A DNA stretch of 7,008 bases, from assembly GCA_021802745.1 (NCBI GenBank), contig JAJZRK010000168.1:1-7008 (forward strand). Reading direction: 5' to 3'. Positions 1 through 6,274 of the stretch are shown piece by piece (position 1 is the first letter of the stretch; the number at the start of each line of letters is the position of its first letter). The notes beneath the pieces were generated by a model that saw nothing but the letters and a program-made list of their open reading frames with translations, did not search any database and was not told where the DNA came from. Origin of the DNA: a bacterium. Lineage in GTDB: Bacteria > Gemmatimonadota > Gemmatimonadetes > Gemmatimonadales > Gemmatimonadaceae. Made by a program: the position numbers and the translations under genes.

Positions 1-566
1 CAGGCCGGCGGCACGGGCACAATCTTGCCGCCCCGGCGAACGGCGCCGGGTCCGCCGGCATTCTCCGCCATGGTGATGGCCGTCCCGCGCGACAACCCGC
101 TGCCGGCGTGGAAGGCCAGGGCGAGCGCGGTAGCCGTTGGAAGCCGGCGCTTGAGATGCGCCGCCAGGCAGTCGCTGGGCACCACATCAAAACCGGCGCC
201 GGGCAGCAGCATGACGCCGGCGGCGCGCGCCTCGGCGTCGCGCGCAGCGAGCGCCTCGAAGACGGCAATCTCGCCCGTGATGTCGAGGTAGTGCACGCGA
301 TTCCTGATGCACGCGTCGGCCATGCGACGCGACGTGCGAAAGAACGGGCCCGCACAATGGATGACGACCGCGGCGCCGCGCAGCAGGCGGTCGAGCGCCT
401 CGGCGTCCTCGAGGGATGCCGTGCGCATCTCGAGCTGGTAGTGGCGCGCGAGCGCCGCGAGCGCCTCGCCCTCGCGCCCGGCGAGCACCGGGCGCACGCC
501 GAGCGCCAGCAACTCATCGACGACGAGCCGCCCGGTGTAGCCGGTGGCGCCGTACAGCACTACCAT
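1..566 (-). CDS. Saccharopine dehydrogenase-like NAD(P)-binding protein (3' end outside window)
   Basis: Only the first 188 residues are present; the family usually runs to about 340-410, so roughly half is missing at the window edge. Residues 6-12 read GATGYTG, the Rossmann dinucleotide-binding loop at the very N-terminus. CAGPF (71-75), HYLDITGE (92-99) and PGAGFDVVPSDC (122-133) are characteristic of the saccharopine dehydrogenase NADP-binding family, which also includes putative trans-acting enoyl reductases. A cytoplasmic NAD(P)-dependent oxidoreductase is therefore likely, though lysine metabolism is not implied: membership of an acyl-CoA operon suggests it reduces or oxidises an intermediate of that pathway (inference). 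ATG at 566 is chosen because the Rossmann strand starts immediately after it and a GAGGCGGG ribosome-binding sequence lies just upstream. The gap to the hydratase gene is 13 bases. It is the last operon gene visible. The family call is firm, the reaction unknown. Confidence 0.85.
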   Translation of the reverse strand, partial: MVVLYGATGYTGRLVVDELLALGVRPVLAGREGEALAALARHYQLEMRTASLEDAEALDRLLRGAAVVIHCAGPFFRTSRRMADACIRNRVHYLDITGEIAVFEALAARDAEARAAGVMLLPGAGFDVVPSDCLAAHLKRRLPTATALALAFHAGSGLSRGTAITMAENAGGPGAVRRGGKIVPVPPA

Positions 567-579
567 GCGCGCGCCCGCC

Positions 580-1329
580 TCACGAGTGCGAGCCGCGCGG
601 TTGCGCCGCGGCCCGCGCTTCGGCATTCGTCCGCGCCCCTTCCTCGATGCTGTCGCGGAAGGTCATGCCGTCGAGGGCGTAGAAGAGCTGCTTGGTGTAG
701 GCCATGCCGCGCGACGAGTGCGACGCGAGTCCGAGCACGATGCGCTCCACTTCGCCGGCAAACGCGGCTTCGGAGAGGACGCGACTCACCAGTCCAATCC
801 GTTCCGCCTCTGCCGCCTTGACCAGGCGGCCGCTCGCCACGAGGTCGAAGGCATGCTTCTCGCCGACGGAGCGCCGCAGCAAGGTCATGACCATCGCCGG
901 GATGGCCCCAAGCCGCACCTCGGGATAGCCGAAGACGGCATCCTCGCGGGCCAACACCACATCGCACGCCGTGGCCAGCCCGGCGCCACCGGCCAGCGCC
1001 CGCCCCTGCACCGCGGCGACGACCGGCTTGGACATCTGACGAATGCCAAGATAGAGCCGGCCGAGCGCGGAGACGTCATCGAGCGTTCCGCTCTCCGTGG
1101 AGTCGAGCGTCGCCGAGAGATCGGAGACGTCCGGGCCTGCGCAGAAGTGGTCACCTTCGGCGGCAATCAGCACGGCGCGCACGTCGCCATCCGCCTCGAA
1201 CTCGTCAAGGGCCTGCCGCAGCTCGATGACCGCCTGGCGGTCGAGCGCATTCTGGAGCGACGGCCGGGAAAGCGTGACGCGCCCGATGCCGCCGAAGATG
1301 GCGATGCGCAGCCGCGGTTCGCCGGTCAA
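580..1329 (-). CDS. Enoyl-CoA hydratase/isomerase family protein
   Basis: A 249-residue crotonase-fold protein, a normal length for the family. The oxyanion-hole segments are visible: HFCAG (61-65) and ALAGGAGLATACD (111-123), followed by FGYPEVRLGAIP (133-144). The second classical catalytic glutamate (Glu164 in rat hydratase) is present as Glu137, but the first (Glu144) is replaced by Gly117. As far as I recall, hydratases encoded beside methylcrotonyl- or geranyl-CoA carboxylases often show this too. Together with the neighbours, this suggests a LiuC/AtuE-like role, hydrating the carboxylated unsaturated acyl-CoA (for example 3-methylglutaconyl-CoA); that is inference and not a substrate assignment. 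The start is TTG at 1329, which overlaps the TGA of the upstream gene as TTGA. No strong ribosome-binding sequence precedes it, which fits translational coupling, and no internal ATG would leave an intact fold. Confidence 0.9.
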   Translation of the reverse strand: MTGEPRLRIAIFGGIGRVTLSRPSLQNALDRQAVIELRQALDEFEADGDVRAVLIAAEGDHFCAGPDVSDLSATLDSTESGTLDDVSALGRLYLGIRQMSKPVVAAVQGRALAGGAGLATACDVVLAREDAVFGYPEVRLGAIPAMVMTLLRRSVGEKHAFDLVASGRLVKAAEAERIGLVSRVLSEAAFAGEVERIVLGLASHSSRGMAYTKQLFYALDGMTFRDSIEEGARTNAEARAAAQPRGSHS

Positions 1330-1679
1330 GGCGCCGCCGGCAGGTTGGCCGCCTGCGCTTCGGCGTCGGGGACGTCGAGTTCCAGGCGCAGCAGCGCCGT
1401 GGAGTACACCTTTCCTTGCGCGTCGGTCTTGAGCGACAGCGTGCCGCCGCCGTCGAGCGCCCCGTGCAGCAGGAAATTCAGCGCCTTGAGGTTGGGCAGC
1501 TCATACCGGTCCACGCCGCCTTCGATGACGCCCGCGAAATGCCGGGCGACGCGGTCGCGGGTCAGATGGCGCTCGAGGACGGGATACCACTCGGGCCGCA
1601 GGGCGATGACGCCGACGTTGGCGGTATCGCCCTTGTCGCCGGACCGCGCGTGGGCGAGGTCGAGCAGCCGGACACGCAT
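1326..1679 (-). CDS. Small AtuA-like C-terminal domain protein
   Basis: A 117-residue protein with the conserved pattern LAHARSGDKGDTANVGVIA (8-26), RYELPNLKALNFLL (58-71) and SLKTDAQGK (82-90), matching the domain found at the C-terminus of longer AtuA-type proteins. Here it is a separate gene directly after the main AtuA-family gene, so the two probably act as one complex (inference). The biochemical role of AtuA is not established; in Pseudomonas it is encoded in the acyclic terpene utilisation cluster. The reading frame is open 18 codons further upstream, but ATG at 1679 is preferred: it gives the usual N-terminus, overlaps the AtuA stop as TGATG, and has GGAGG at 1687-1691 with a 7-base spacer. 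No signal peptide or membrane segment is seen, so it is cytoplasmic. Confidence 0.88.
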   Translation of the reverse strand: MRVRLLDLAHARSGDKGDTANVGVIALRPEWYPVLERHLTRDRVARHFAGVIEGGVDRYELPNLKALNFLLHGALDGGGTLSLKTDAQGKVYSTALLRLELDVPDAEAQAANLPAAP

Positions 1680-3040
1680 CAGCGTACCTCCACGTGGGTC
1701 TGCACCACCGCCTTGTCCACGAGCGCGGGCCAATACGCGACGATCTCCTCCACCTTGGGGCGCCCGCCGGCAAAGCCGGTGACACTGGGCGGTCCATTGA
1801 GGACAAGCGGCACGATTTCGCGCGTGAAGCGCTCCACCTTCTTCTTGTCCGGGTCACGCACGCCGATGCGGTACTGGACCTCCGGGGCGTGCCTTCCGGC
1901 ATCTCCCGCCAGCGGGCCGTGCGTCGCCGAGGCGCCCACGAACTCGCTGAGCACCTTCTCGAAGGTGAGTCCCAGCCGATCGAGGCGCTCGCGCAGCACG
2001 CGATCGGCGAGCTGCGCCTTCTCCAGCGCATCGGGCCAGGCGTAGACGAGCGACCCCACCGCCTTGTACCCGGAGCGATAGGCGATCGAGACCTTCAGCT
2101 TGTCGGTGGCCGGCGCGCCCTTGATGCCGTGCACGCGCACGCGGTTCGTTCCCGCCGGTTCCAGCTGGATGGACGTGAAGTCGGCGACGACGTCCGGCGT
2201 GATGTAGGCGTGCGGGTCGCCCATCTCGTAGACCAGCTGCTCGGTGACCGTCTGCACGCTCACGCGCCCGCCGGTGCCGGGATGCTTGGTCACGACGAAC
2301 GTCCCATCCGCGGCCCCCTCGACGATCGGATAGCCCACGTCGGCGAGGTTCTCGATGCTCCGCCACTCATGCAGGCAATTGCCGCCCGAGCACTGCGCAC
2401 CGCACTCGATGATGTGCCCGGCGATGATGCCGGCGGCGAGCTTGTCCCATTCCGTAGGGCCCCAGCCGAACTCGTGCCGCAGCGGCGCCATGGTGAGCGC
2501 CGTGTCGGTGGAACGCCCCGTGATGACGACGTTCGCCCCCTTGGCGAGCGCCTCGACGATGGGTGTCGAACCGATGTACGCGTTGGCGGCGATGACGCGG
2601 TCGCGCACCACCGACAGCGGTTCGCCGGTGTCCATGTTGCGGAGTTCGTGGCCGCCGGCCAGCAATTCATCGATGCGCGGCAGGAGGTTGTCGCCGGTGA
2701 CGATGCCAATGCGCAGCGCGCCGGCGCGCCCGGCGCGTTCCGCCATTGCCCGCACCGCCGCGGCGCACCCTTCAGGGTTCACGCCGCCCGCGTTCGCAAT
2801 GACCTTCACGCCGCGTTCGGCGACGGCGGAAAGGACGCTTTCCATTGCCCCGACGAAGTCGCGCGCGTACCCCATGGCCGGATCACGCTCCTTCTGCTTC
2901 TGCAGAATGGACATCGTGACTTCGGCGAGATAATCGAGCATGAGGTAGTCAATCGGACCGCCCTCGACCTGCCGACGCGGCGCCTCGGGCCAGTCGCCCC
3001 AGAAGCCCTGGCCGCCCGCCACCCGCACCACCTTGCTCAC
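1679..3040 (-). CDS. AtuA family (DUF1446) protein
   Basis: A 453-residue cytoplasmic protein recognised as the DUF1446 / acyclic terpene utilisation AtuA family. Conserved blocks seen: [10 protein letters not shown] near the N-terminus (7-16), [10 protein letters not shown] (83-92), [10 protein letters not shown] (173-182), [14 protein letters not shown] (208-221) and KHPGTGG (252-258). Cysteines 213 and 217, and 222 just after the last glycine-rich block, lie in one conserved stretch and might be functional (inference). In many bacteria the family is one chain of nearly 600 residues carrying an extra C-terminal domain; here that domain is the next gene. The start is GTG at 3040, overlapping the carboxylase stop as GTGA, with a near-perfect ribosome-binding sequence GGGAGGTGA at 3052-3044. 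Neighbours point to branched or terpenoid acyl-CoA catabolism. The family is certain; the exact reaction is unknown. Confidence 0.92.
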   Translation of the reverse strand: MSKVVRVAGGQGFWGDWPEAPRRQVEGGPIDYLMLDYLAEVTMSILQKQKERDPAMGYARDFVGAMESVLSAVAERGVKVIANAGGVNPEGCAAAVRAMAERAGRAGALRIGIVTGDNLLPRIDELLAGGHELRNMDTGEPLSVVRDRVIAANAYIGSTPIVEALAKGANVVITGRSTDTALTMAPLRHEFGWGPTEWDKLAAGIIAGHIIECGAQCSGGNCLHEWRSIENLADVGYPIVEGAADGTFVVTKHPGTGGRVSVQTVTEQLVYEMGDPHAYITPDVVADFTSIQLEPAGTNRVRVHGIKGAPATDKLKVSIAYRSGYKAVGSLVYAWPDALEKAQLADRVLRERLDRLGLTFEKVLSEFVGASATHGPLAGDAGRHAPEVQYRIGVRDPDKKKVERFTREIVPLVLNGPPSVTGFAGGRPKVEEIVAYWPALVDKAVVQTHVEVR

Positions 3041-4653
3041 ACGTCACCTCCCAGCCGGCTCGGCAACACGAACGGGCCGAGGTGCGGCCCGGGGTTCTGC
3101 CACGCGGCGCGGAGCGCGATGCCAAGCACCGTGCGCGTGTCCTCGGGATAGACGATGGTGTCCACGTAGCCGCGGGCTGCTGCATGGCGCGCGTCGAGCT
3201 GCTGCTCATAGTCGGCGCGCATGGCCTCGACCGCGGCCTGCAGCTCGGCGGATGGCTCGAAGCCCGCCTTCCTCGCGTCCTCGAGTGACGGACCGTGCAC
3301 CGCCTGCACCGCCGATTCGCCCTCCATGACGGCCATGCGCCCGGTGGGCCACGAGAAGATGAAGTCCGGGTCGAAGCCCTGCCCCGCCAGGGCGTAGTAG
3401 CCCGCCCCCGAGGCGTGGTTGACCGTCAGCACGATCTTCGGCACGGCCGTGGTGGCCATCGCTTCCACGAAGTGCGCGCCGGCGCGGATGATGCCCGAAT
3501 GCTCGGCGTCCTTGCCAACCATGAAGCCCGACACATCCTGCACGAAGAGCAGCGGAATGCCGTGCCGGTCGCAGCGCTGGATGAAGTACGCCACCTTCTC
3601 GGCGGTTTCCGTATAGATGATGCCGCCAAAGCGCGCGCCCTCGCCGTGCGGCCCCTTCACGAGGTGCCGCAGGTTTGCCACGACGCCCACCGGCGTGCCC
3701 TCGATGCGCGCGTCGCCGCAGATCATCTCCTTGGCGATGTCCGGCTGGAATTCGTCGAGCGCGCCAGCATCGAGGATCGCGCGCAGCACCGCGTGCATGT
3801 CGTACTGCATGCGGTGATCGTTGGGCAGCAGCTCGTACAGGGTATCCGGATCGGCGCCGGGGGTGGCGTCGGCGTCGAACGGCGCCACCCGCTCGGGGGG
3901 CGAGAGCCGCTCCACCAGGTCGCGGATCTTGGCGAGGCAGGCCTCGTCGTCATCCACGGCGTAGTGCGCCACGGCGGAGATGGCGGTGTGCGTGCTCGCG
4001 CCGCCCAGCGTCTCGGCGTCAATGACCGCGCCGGTGGCGCCCTTCACGAGGTTCGGCCCACCGAGCCCCATGAAGGAAGTGCCCTTGGTCATCAGGATGA
4101 CGTCGCTGAGCGCGGGGAGATAGGCGCCGCCCGCGATGCACGGCCCCATGACGGCCGCGATCTGCGGAATGTGCAGGAAGCGGCGCATGATGGAGTTGTA
4201 GTAGAAGATGCGCGCCGCACCGTACTGCCCCGGAAAGACGCCGCCCTGATACGGCAGGTTCACCCCGGCGGAATCCACGAGGTAAATGATCGGCAGATGG
4301 CACCGCATCGCGCACTCCTGCGCGCGCAGGATCTTGCCGATGGTCTCGGGCCACCACGAGCCCGCCTTCACGGTGGCATCGTTGGCCACCACCACGCACG
4401 GCCGGCATCCCACGTGGATGATGCCGGTGACGACGCCGGCCGCCGGCGCCTCGCCCCCGTACTTGTCGTGCGCGACGAGCAAGCCAAACTCCACGAATGG
4501 CGTGTCGCCATCCTTGAGCCGTGCGATGCGCTCACGCGCCGTGAGCTTGCCCTGCCGGTGCTGGCGTTCGATCTTCTCGGGGCCGCCGCCGAGCCGGAGC
4601 CGCTGTTCGAGCTCACGCGCCGCGGCGCTCAGGTCGGCCAGCCGCGTATTCAC
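3037..4653 (-). CDS. Acyl-CoA carboxylase beta (carboxyltransferase) subunit, methylcrotonyl/geranyl-CoA carboxylase-like
   Basis: A 538-residue protein, the usual length for biotin-dependent carboxyltransferase beta subunits. The N-terminal half holds [11 protein letters not shown] (36-46), [10 protein letters not shown] (125-134) and the oxyanion-type [15 protein letters not shown] (170-184). The C-terminal half holds [17 protein letters not shown] (343-359), [11 protein letters not shown] (371-381) and the second glycine turn SGAGYY (415-420). Both halves align by eye better with methylcrotonyl- and geranyl-CoA carboxylase beta than with propionyl- or acetyl-CoA carboxylase. Such enzymes move carboxyl from carboxybiotin to an acyl-CoA and require a biotin carboxylase/BCCP partner, which is not in this window. 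The second motif ([13 protein letters not shown]) differs from the common GAGNYGMCG of methylcrotonyl enzymes, so the substrate may differ. The start is GTG at 4653, overlapping the upstream TGA as GTGA with AGGA just before it. Confidence 0.92.
   Translation of the reverse strand: MNTRLADLSAAARELEQRLRLGGGPEKIERQHRQGKLTARERIARLKDGDTPFVEFGLLVAHDKYGGEAPAAGVVTGIIHVGCRPCVVVANDATVKAGSWWPETIGKILRAQECAMRCHLPIIYLVDSAGVNLPYQGGVFPGQYGAARIFYYNSIMRRFLHIPQIAAVMGPCIAGGAYLPALSDVILMTKGTSFMGLGGPNLVKGATGAVIDAETLGGASTHTAISAVAHYAVDDDEACLAKIRDLVERLSPPERVAPFDADATPGADPDTLYELLPNDHRMQYDMHAVLRAILDAGALDEFQPDIAKEMICGDARIEGTPVGVVANLRHLVKGPHGEGARFGGIIYTETAEKVAYFIQRCDRHGIPLLFVQDVSGFMVGKDAEHSGIIRAGAHFVEAMATTAVPKIVLTVNHASGAGYYALAGQGFDPDFIFSWPTGRMAVMEGESAVQAVHGPSLEDARKAGFEPSAELQAAVEAMRADYEQQLDARHAAARGYVDTIVYPEDTRTVLGIALRAAWQNPGPHLGPFVLPSRLGGDV
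3044..3052 (-). promoter_or_regulatory. Strong ribosome-binding site for the AtuA-family gene
   Basis: Read on the minus strand this is GGGAGGTGA, almost fully complementary to the 16S rRNA 3' end. It lies inside the end of the carboxylase gene, with six bases between the GGAGG core and the GTG at 3040. It supports the GTG start and implies the AtuA-family gene can be initiated efficiently in addition to coupling through the GTGA overlap. Confidence 0.7.
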
Positions 4654-5063
4654 GCGTCCTGCGCCTGCCGCTCCGCGTACCAGGCGCGGATGTACTCGAT
4701 CAGTTCGGTGGTGGGCGTCCCCGGTCCGAACAGGCGGCCCACGCCGAGCGCCGCGAGCTTCTCCATGTCTTCCTTGGGGATGATGCCGCCGCCGGTGATC
4801 AGGATATCGTCACGCCCCTGCTCCGCCAGCAATTCGCGCACGCGGGGAAAGAGCGTCATGTGGGCGCCGGACAGGATGGAGAGCCCCACGACGTCCACGT
4901 CCTCCTGGACCGCGGCGCTCGCGATCATCTCCGGCGTCTGGTGCAGGCCGGTGTAGATGACTTCCATGCCGGCATCGCGCAGGGCGGCGGCCACGACCTT
5001 GGCGCCGCGGTCGTGGCCGTCGAGGCCTGGCTTCGCAACGAGCACTCGGATGGGTCTGTCCAT
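4650..5063 (-). CDS. Stand-alone cobalamin (B12)-binding subunit, methylmalonyl-CoA mutase C-terminal type
   Basis: A 137-residue protein equivalent to the C-terminal B12 domain of methylmalonyl-CoA mutase. The complete cobalamin signature is visible: DGHDRG (15-20) with His17 as the expected lower cobalt ligand, SILSG (62-66) and GGG (91-93), then FGPGTP (112-117). This is the normal length for separate small subunits, which pair with a roughly 550-residue catalytic subunit to rearrange acyl-CoAs. No such large subunit is in the window. It is the first gene of the operon and overlaps the carboxylase gene as GTGA. The frame is open 63 codons further upstream, but that extension is low-complexity and arginine-rich and would run into the divergent cytochrome gene; ATG at 5063 gives the standard N-terminus. 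No ribosome-binding sequence precedes this ATG (the bases before it read CCCTCCTC), suggesting a leaderless message. Confidence 0.92.
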   Translation of the reverse strand: MDRPIRVLVAKPGLDGHDRGAKVVAAALRDAGMEVIYTGLHQTPEMIASAAVQEDVDVVGLSILSGAHMTLFPRVRELLAEQGRDDILITGGGIIPKEDMEKLAALGVGRLFGPGTPTTELIEYIRAWYAERQAQDA

Positions 5064-5100
5064 GAGGAGGGAAATAAACCGCGGCGACACGCGGCGGCAA
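5064..5100 (-). promoter_or_regulatory. Candidate promoter of the acyl-CoA operon, giving a near-leaderless mRNA
   Basis: On the minus strand TTGCCG (5100-5095), a 16-base spacer and TTTATT (5078-5073) form a sigma-70-like pair, each hexamer matching consensus at 4 of 6 bases. A start about 7 bases after the -10 box would fall near 5066, leaving only a few bases before the ATG at 5063. This agrees with the absence of a Shine-Dalgarno sequence there. The prediction rests on pattern only. Confidence 0.35.
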
Positions 5101-5190
5101 TAGAAGATGGTGGAAAGGCGCGGATGGCTCGCTACCTTGAGTGGACCCCGTGCTGGACGACTTCCACTCCTGCCCCCTCGTCGCCCGCCC

Positions 5191-5523
5191 ATGCCTCGAC
5201 TTCCTCGACCCTGGTTTGTCGTCGTGATTGCCGGCGCGCTGGCCGCCGGCACCCACGCCGCTGCGCAATCGCCTGACGGGAAATCCTTGTTCGCGACGCA
5301 CTGCCAGAAATGTCACGGCCCCAATGGCAAGCCGTCGGCCGGCAGGAAGAAGCTCCTGCCGGAACTCCCCACCTGGGACGCCGCCTTCTTCACGAAACGC
5401 TCCGAAGAGGACATCCTCGCGGTGCTCAAGAACGGCAAGGGCAAGAACATGAAACCGTGGGGCGACAAGCTGACCCCGGACGAGATGGTCGCGGTCGCAC
5501 GGTACATCCGCACGCTGCGCTAG
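5191..5523 (+). CDS. Periplasmic monoheme cytochrome c (paralog 1)
   Basis: A 110-residue class I-type small cytochrome c. Residues 1-25 form a signal peptide: basic start, hydrophobic segment [13 protein letters not shown], and a likely AAA-Q cleavage at 25/26. The single heme site is CQKCH (38-42), and Met87 in [12 protein letters not shown] is the candidate distal ligand, followed by the usual C-terminal helix ([12 protein letters not shown]). It would carry electrons in the periplasm. The frame is open from 5107, but ATG at 5191 gives a clean signal peptide; no convincing ribosome-binding sequence precedes it. It is divergent from the acyl-CoA operon across 127 bases. A hand alignment of mature forms with the next cytochrome gives about 55-60% identity, so the two are duplicates. 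The partner is unknown, although the tetraheme gene downstream is a candidate donor. Confidence 0.9.
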   Translation: MPRLPRPWFVVVIAGALAAGTHAAAQSPDGKSLFATHCQKCHGPNGKPSAGRKKLLPELPTWDAAFFTKRSEEDILAVLKNGKGKNMKPWGDKLTPDEMVAVARYIRTLR

Positions 5524-5595
5524 GGGCCTTTCGGGCACCGGCACATCGGAGAAATACCAGCCGGCGTGTAGGGCAAACTCCGGAGTCACATCTGG

Positions 5596-5613
5596 TGTAA
5601 TGCCCCACTTACA
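5596..5613 (+). promoter_or_regulatory. Candidate operator: TGTAA-N8-TTACA inverted repeat
   Basis: Five-base arms TGTAA (5596-5600) and TTACA (5609-5613) flank an 8-base centre and overlap the proposed -35 box, the arrangement expected of a dimeric regulator site. The arms are short, so chance occurrence is possible, and no regulator gene is in the window to assign. Confidence 0.3.
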
Positions 5614-5635
5614 AACGCCGTACCGCCCGTATACT
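5609..5635 (+). promoter_or_regulatory. Candidate sigma-70-type promoter for the second cytochrome c gene
   Basis: A TTACAA -35-like element (5609-5614), a 15-base spacer and TATACT (5630-5635, five of six bases matching the -10 consensus) lie in the least GC-rich part of the intergenic gap. Transcription from here would leave a leader of about 130 bases before the ATG at 5776. The short spacer weakens the call; the good -10 box supports it. Confidence 0.35.
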
Positions 5636-5763
5636 CCATCCAGCCCCAAGACGTAGGGGAAACGCCGGACCTCGCGTAGTGTATGAGACATGTCCGGTAG
5701 ACGCGATGCTGGTACGCCATGTGGTGCTCGACGCGACACTCGCCGGACGACAAACCCCCTTTC

Positions 5764-5768
5764 CGGAG
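5764..5768 (+). promoter_or_regulatory. Ribosome-binding site deciding the start of the second cytochrome c gene
   Basis: CGGAG sits seven bases before the ATG at 5776. The frame is open back to 5719, but this site and the signal peptide that begins at 5776 fix the start. Confidence 0.6.
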
Positions 5769-5775
5769 TTGCACG

Positions 5776-6090
5776 ATGCGTTCGCTTTTCCTGCTCGGCG
5801 CTTTCGCCCTTGTCGCTTCCACCGCCGCGGCCCAGGGCGTGGACGGCAAGGCGATCTATGAAGCCAACTGCAAGAAGTGCCACGGCCCCGCCGGGAAGCC
5901 GTCGGACGGCATCAAGAAGATGAGCCCGAAGATCGAGACGTTCGACGCGGCCTTCTTTGCCAAGCGTTCCGACGCCGACCTCACGAAGGGGATTGCCGAG
6001 GGCAAGGGCAAGATGAAGCCCTTCAATGACAAGCTGAAGCCCGAAGAGATCGCCGCGGTCGCCAAGTATATCCGGACGCTGAAGCCGTAA
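5776..6090 (+). CDS. Periplasmic monoheme cytochrome c (paralog 2)
   Basis: A 104-residue small cytochrome c. Residues 1-19 are a signal peptide (MRSLFLLGAFALVASTAAA) with likely cleavage before Gln20. The single heme site is CKKCH (32-36), and Met80 in GKMKPFNDKL is the candidate sixth ligand. The mature protein is lysine-rich, with about 16 lysines in 85 residues, a common trait of cytochromes that dock onto acidic redox partners. It closely resembles the preceding cytochrome: both have DGK near the mature N-terminus, CHGPxGKPS, DAAFFxKRS and YIRTL at the C-terminus, with one extra residue before the Met ligand in paralog 1. A 252-base gap with its own candidate promoter separates them, so expression may differ. 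A GC-rich hairpin follows 12 bases after the stop. The fold is certain, the partner inferred. Confidence 0.92.
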   Translation: MRSLFLLGAFALVASTAAAQGVDGKAIYEANCKKCHGPAGKPSDGIKKMSPKIETFDAAFFAKRSDADLTKGIAEGKGKMKPFNDKLKPEEIAAVAKYIRTLKP

Positions 6091-6101
6091 TCGGCCCGCG
6101 T

Positions 6102-6121
6102 CGGGGCGCCACGGCGCCCCG
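6102..6121 (+). terminator. GC-rich hairpin after the second cytochrome gene
   Basis: CGGGGCGCC (6102-6110) and GGCGCCCCG (6113-6121) are perfect complements, forming a stem of at least eight pairs with a CACG tetraloop when the innermost pair is opened. It begins 12 bases after the TAA. No T-rich tract follows (the next bases are CCAGCCCCCC), so it is not a canonical intrinsic terminator; it may pause transcription, partially terminate it or protect the mRNA 3' end. The rest of the 184-base gap up to 6274 shows no clear promoter. Confidence 0.5.
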
Positions 6122-6274
6122 CCAGCCCCCCAGGCCATTGTCCCAGCCGCACGACCGCCGGCCCGGCGAGACGGAGTTCGCTCCCTCGCCCGCCAAGCCA
6201 GCGGATGCATGCGGACGAGTGGTGGGGCGCTGCCCGCTGAGCCCTGCCCGCAATCCTCCTGAAGGGGTCGGCTC

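Larger units (their letters stand above)
5568..5669 (+). repeat. 17-base imperfect direct repeat pair between the two cytochrome genes
   Basis: The copies are GTAGGGCAAACTCCGGA (5568-5584) and GTAGGGGAAACGCCGGA (5653-5669), 15 of 17 identical and 85 bases apart. Each copy is preceded by CCAGCC 5-7 bases upstream (5557-5562 and 5640-5645) and followed by a GTGTA element (5595-5599 and 5679-5683), so a weaker repeat of about 45 bases is recognisable. They flank the candidate promoter. They could be regulator sites or the remnant of a small local duplication. Confidence 0.5.

Noticed and set aside
544..1782. Plus-strand open frame of 412 codons across the hydratase and small AtuA-like genes
   Set aside because: It is a shadow of the minus-strand genes, whose proteins carry clear family motifs; the plus-strand translation has none.
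3295..4956. Plus-strand open frame of 553 codons opposite the carboxylase gene
   Set aside because: Histidine/arginine/glycine-rich antisense translation with no domain; the opposite strand encodes an unmistakable carboxyltransferase.
5107..5190. Upstream extension of the first cytochrome gene to ATG 5107
   Set aside because: It would place 28 arginine/proline-rich residues before a complete signal peptide, which would not suit export.
5524..5545. Possible terminator hairpin (GCC-TTTC-GGGC) after the first cytochrome
   Set aside because: The stem is only three to four pairs with no T-tract; too weak to call.
5586..5849. Small minus-strand frame in the gap between the cytochromes (87 codons)
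   Set aside because: No family resemblance, overlaps the second cytochrome start, and lacks a convincing ribosome-binding site; considered non-coding.
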